In this document: positions 6,194 through 7,472 of the stretch, in pieces
How the letters are laid out: each line of letters opens with the position of its first letter
Position numbering within the stretch: the first letter of the stretch is position 1
Assembly (NCBI GenBank): GCA_030146505.1
Contig: JASLCO010000131.1
Span: 1-7,472, forward strand
Direction: 5' to 3'
DNA: 7,472 nt
From: Moraxellaceae bacterium
GTDB taxonomy: Bacteria > Pseudomonadota > Gammaproteobacteria > Pseudomonadales > Moraxellaceae
Notes under the pieces: generated by a model
Databases searched by the model: none
Told to the model about the DNA's origin: nothing
The model's input: only the letters and a program-made list of their open reading frames with translations
Position numbers and translations under genes: made by a program

Positions 6194-6847
6194 ATGTACC
6201 GCATTCGCCCGCTGTCCGCCGTTGGCACCGACTCCAGTGCCGCCACCCGGGCTTCGCTCATCGAAGCCGCCGCTCCGCTGTTTGCCGATATCGGTTTTGA
6301 AGCCAGCCGCACCCGTGATATCGCCGACAAGGCCAAGGCCAATGTCTCGGCCATCAACTACCACTTTGGCAGCAAGATGGGCCTCTACCAGGCTGTCATC
6401 AAGCAACAGGCCGAAGAGATCAACAGCTCCTATCCGCTGGAAACCGAAAGCGTGCGCAACGAAAAACCGGTCGCTCGCCTGCAATGGCTGGTACACAACC
6501 TGCTGTGCCGCGTGCTGGCCAGCCGGGAAGAGCGTCGCATCCGCATCTGCGTGCGCGAGTTCGTGGAACCTACCGAGGCGCTGGATTTCCTGGTAAAGGA
6601 AATCATCAGCCAGCAGTTCGCCATCGTGCGCAGTGTGGTGAGTGCCGTACTGGGCCGCGAGGCCAGTGAAGAAGAACTGAACCGTTTCGCCGTGAGCGTG
6701 GTCAGCCAGTGTTTCTACTACAGCATGGCCGAACCCATGCTGACGCGCCTCGGCGTCAAGATTCCGGAAACCGAAGCCGAGATCGACACGCTGGCCGAGC
6801 ATATTGCCCGCTTCAGCATTGCCGGCATCGTGGCGATGCAGGCGTGA
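6194..6847 (+). CDS. cecR: CecR-like TetR-family transcriptional regulator
   Basis: The 217-residue protein has an N-terminal TetR helix-turn-helix domain at about 18-66 (LIEAAAPLFADIGFEASRTR, then VSAINYHFGSKMGLYQAVI). The C-terminal domain carries the signature of the CecR/YbiH group (formerly DUF1956): a REFVEPTEALDFLVKEII segment at 121-138, a VLGREASEEELNRFAVSVV segment at 152-170 and QCFYYSMAEPML at 172-183. E. coli CecR is 223 residues and heads an operon with the adaptor YbhG and the ABC exporter YbhFSR; here too the next gene is a YbhG-like adaptor. It would act as a cytoplasmic, ligand-responsive repressor, probably of its own operon. It is divergent from the RND operon's TetR and clearly a different subfamily, so it is not a duplicate. 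The symbol rests on domain signature plus context. Confidence 0.88.
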   Translation: MYRIRPLSAVGTDSSAATRASLIEAAAPLFADIGFEASRTRDIADKAKANVSAINYHFGSKMGLYQAVIKQQAEEINSSYPLETESVRNEKPVARLQWLVHNLLCRVLASREERRIRICVREFVEPTEALDFLVKEIISQQFAIVRSVVSAVLGREASEEELNRFAVSVVSQCFYYSMAEPMLTRLGVKIPETEAEIDTLAEHIARFSIAGIVAMQA

Positions 6848-6856
6848 GAGAAAGTA

Positions 6857-6916
6857 AGGAAGTGATGCAGGAACGGTTCAGCCGCGCTGCTTCTCTTCCT
6901 CACCCATCCACTTCCT
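6857..6916 (+). repeat. Nested inverted repeats between the regulator and the adaptor
   Basis: AGGAAGTG (6857-6864) is a perfect complement of CACTTCCT (6909-6916). Inside are GCAG/CTGC (6867-6870, 6887-6890) and CGG/CCG (6874-6876, 6882-6884). The 124-nt gap could therefore fold into a branched RNA. No T-run follows, so it is not an intrinsic terminator and the adaptor is probably transcribed from the regulator's promoter. Confidence 0.35.
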
Positions 6917-6971
6917 GAGCACCTCACACCCAAAGCACCCGTACGCTGCCCCTGTCTGCACAAGGAACCGC

Positions 6972-7472
6972 ATGAAAAAGCGTTGCGCCTTTGCCCTGCC
7001 TCTGCTGCTGGCCGCTTGCGGCGGCGAAGAACCATCCGGCTTCCAGGGCTATGTGGATGTGGATCTGGTACGTCTGGCCCCTTCGCAAAGCGGCCGCCTG
7101 CAAGAACTGCTGGTGGAGCGCGGCGATGCCGTCGCGCTGGACCAGACGCTTGCGCGTCTTGAAACCACCCCCGAAAGCGCTGCGCTGGCCCAGGCAAAAG
7201 CCCAGCTCGCCCAGGCCGAAGCCACTGCCCGTGATCTCGACACCGGCAAGCGCCCGGAAGAAATTGCCGTCATACGCGCACAGCTCGCCCAGGCCGAAAG
7301 CAACCGCCAGCTGGCCGAACGCCAGCTCAGGCGCCAGCGCGAAGTCTTCGGCCGTGGCTATGTCAGCCAGGAAGACATGGACCGCCAGCAAACCCTGCTG
7401 GATGGCGAAACAGCGCGCGTAGCCGAATTGCGCGCGCAACTGAAAACCGCCGAGCTGGCTGCCCGCTCGCAG
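6972..7472 (+). CDS. YbhG/HlyD-like periplasmic adaptor lipoprotein, N-terminal part (runs off the right edge)
   Basis: The ATG at 6972 follows an AGGA Shine-Dalgarno at 6963-6966, and the frame is open for 167 codons to the window end. A short lipoprotein signal ends in LAAC with Cys16. A GYVDVDLVRLAPSQSGRL stretch (residues 26-43) and a VERGDAVALDQTLARLE stretch (48-64) form the first half of the biotinyl/lipoyl-like domain of HlyD-family adaptors. From about residue 67 to the edge runs a long Ala/Gln/Glu/Arg-rich coiled coil, including the TGKRPEEIAVIRAQLAQAES stretch. YbhG-type adaptors share the GxVD opening and a G-x-R-x-E-E-I between coiled-coil segments. Family knowledge pairs YbhG with an ABC exporter, so ATPase and permease genes are expected beyond the edge. 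E. coli YbhG has, as I recall, an uncleaved or ordinary signal; the lipobox here is a variation. The beta-barrel and second lipoyl half are not in the window. Confidence 0.9.
   Translation, partial: MKKRCAFALPLLLAACGGEEPSGFQGYVDVDLVRLAPSQSGRLQELLVERGDAVALDQTLARLETTPESAALAQAKAQLAQAEATARDLDTGKRPEEIAVIRAQLAQAESNRQLAERQLRRQREVFGRGYVSQEDMDRQQTLLDGETARVAELRAQLKTAELAARSQ
7203..7298 (+). repeat. 18-bp direct repeat within the adaptor coiled coil
   Basis: CAGCTCGCCCAGGCCGAA occurs identically at 7203-7220 and 7281-7298, 78 bp (26 codons) apart and in the same frame, encoding QLAQAE twice. It reflects the repeating nature of the coiled-coil hairpin and may be a relic of internal duplication. Confidence 0.8.

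Overview
The window is GC-rich, Gram-negative (proteobacterial) DNA, most likely from a gammaproteobacterium. Supporting this are a tripartite-type RND efflux operon, two lipobox-bearing periplasmic adaptors, a CecR-type regulator followed by a YbhG-like adaptor (an arrangement known from Enterobacteria), an AcoX-type ATP-NAD kinase-like gene, and a tiny protein resembling the Pseudomonas PA1571 family. The genus cannot be fixed from sequence reading alone. No rRNA, tRNA, CRISPR array, insertion sequence or integrase was seen.

Layout. (1) Bases 1-364, minus strand: the N-terminal 121 residues of an ATP-NAD kinase/AcoX-like protein, cut by the window edge just before the expected nucleotide-binding motif. 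(2) Bases 365-549: a divergent intergenic region holding a good CRP/Vfr-like dyad. (3) Bases 550-717, plus strand: a 55-residue conserved small protein. (4) Bases 755-788: a strong bidirectional intrinsic terminator separating it from the convergent efflux operon. (5) Bases 817-5987, minus strand: a three-gene operon in the order TetR regulator, lipoprotein membrane-fusion protein, RND permease. The regulator overlaps the adaptor by 4 nt (ATGA), and the adaptor-permease gap is 27 nt. No outer-membrane factor gene is present here. (6) Bases 5988-6193: a 206-bp divergent regulatory region with two near-identical dyads (core ACCGAWTGGT, 36 bp centre to centre), a candidate sigma-70 promoter, and two hairpins before the next gene's ribosome binding site. 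(7) Bases 6194-6847, plus strand: a CecR-like TetR regulator. (8) Bases 6972-7472, plus strand: the start of a YbhG/HlyD-like adaptor, running off the window; an ABC exporter would be expected downstream.

How it works together. Two envelope-export modules sit back to back, each headed by its own TetR-family regulator as first gene, and share one short control region. The left module should form a proton-driven RND pump that borrows an outer-membrane channel encoded elsewhere. The right module looks like the start of a CecR-YbhG-ABC exporter unit. The most notable features are the paired operators in the shared region, the second, N-terminal HTH-like segment in the left TetR regulator, and an apparent insertion of about 20 residues in the cytoplasmic linker of the RND permease. 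Nothing here amounts to a clearly new biological system; these are variations on known efflux and regulatory families.
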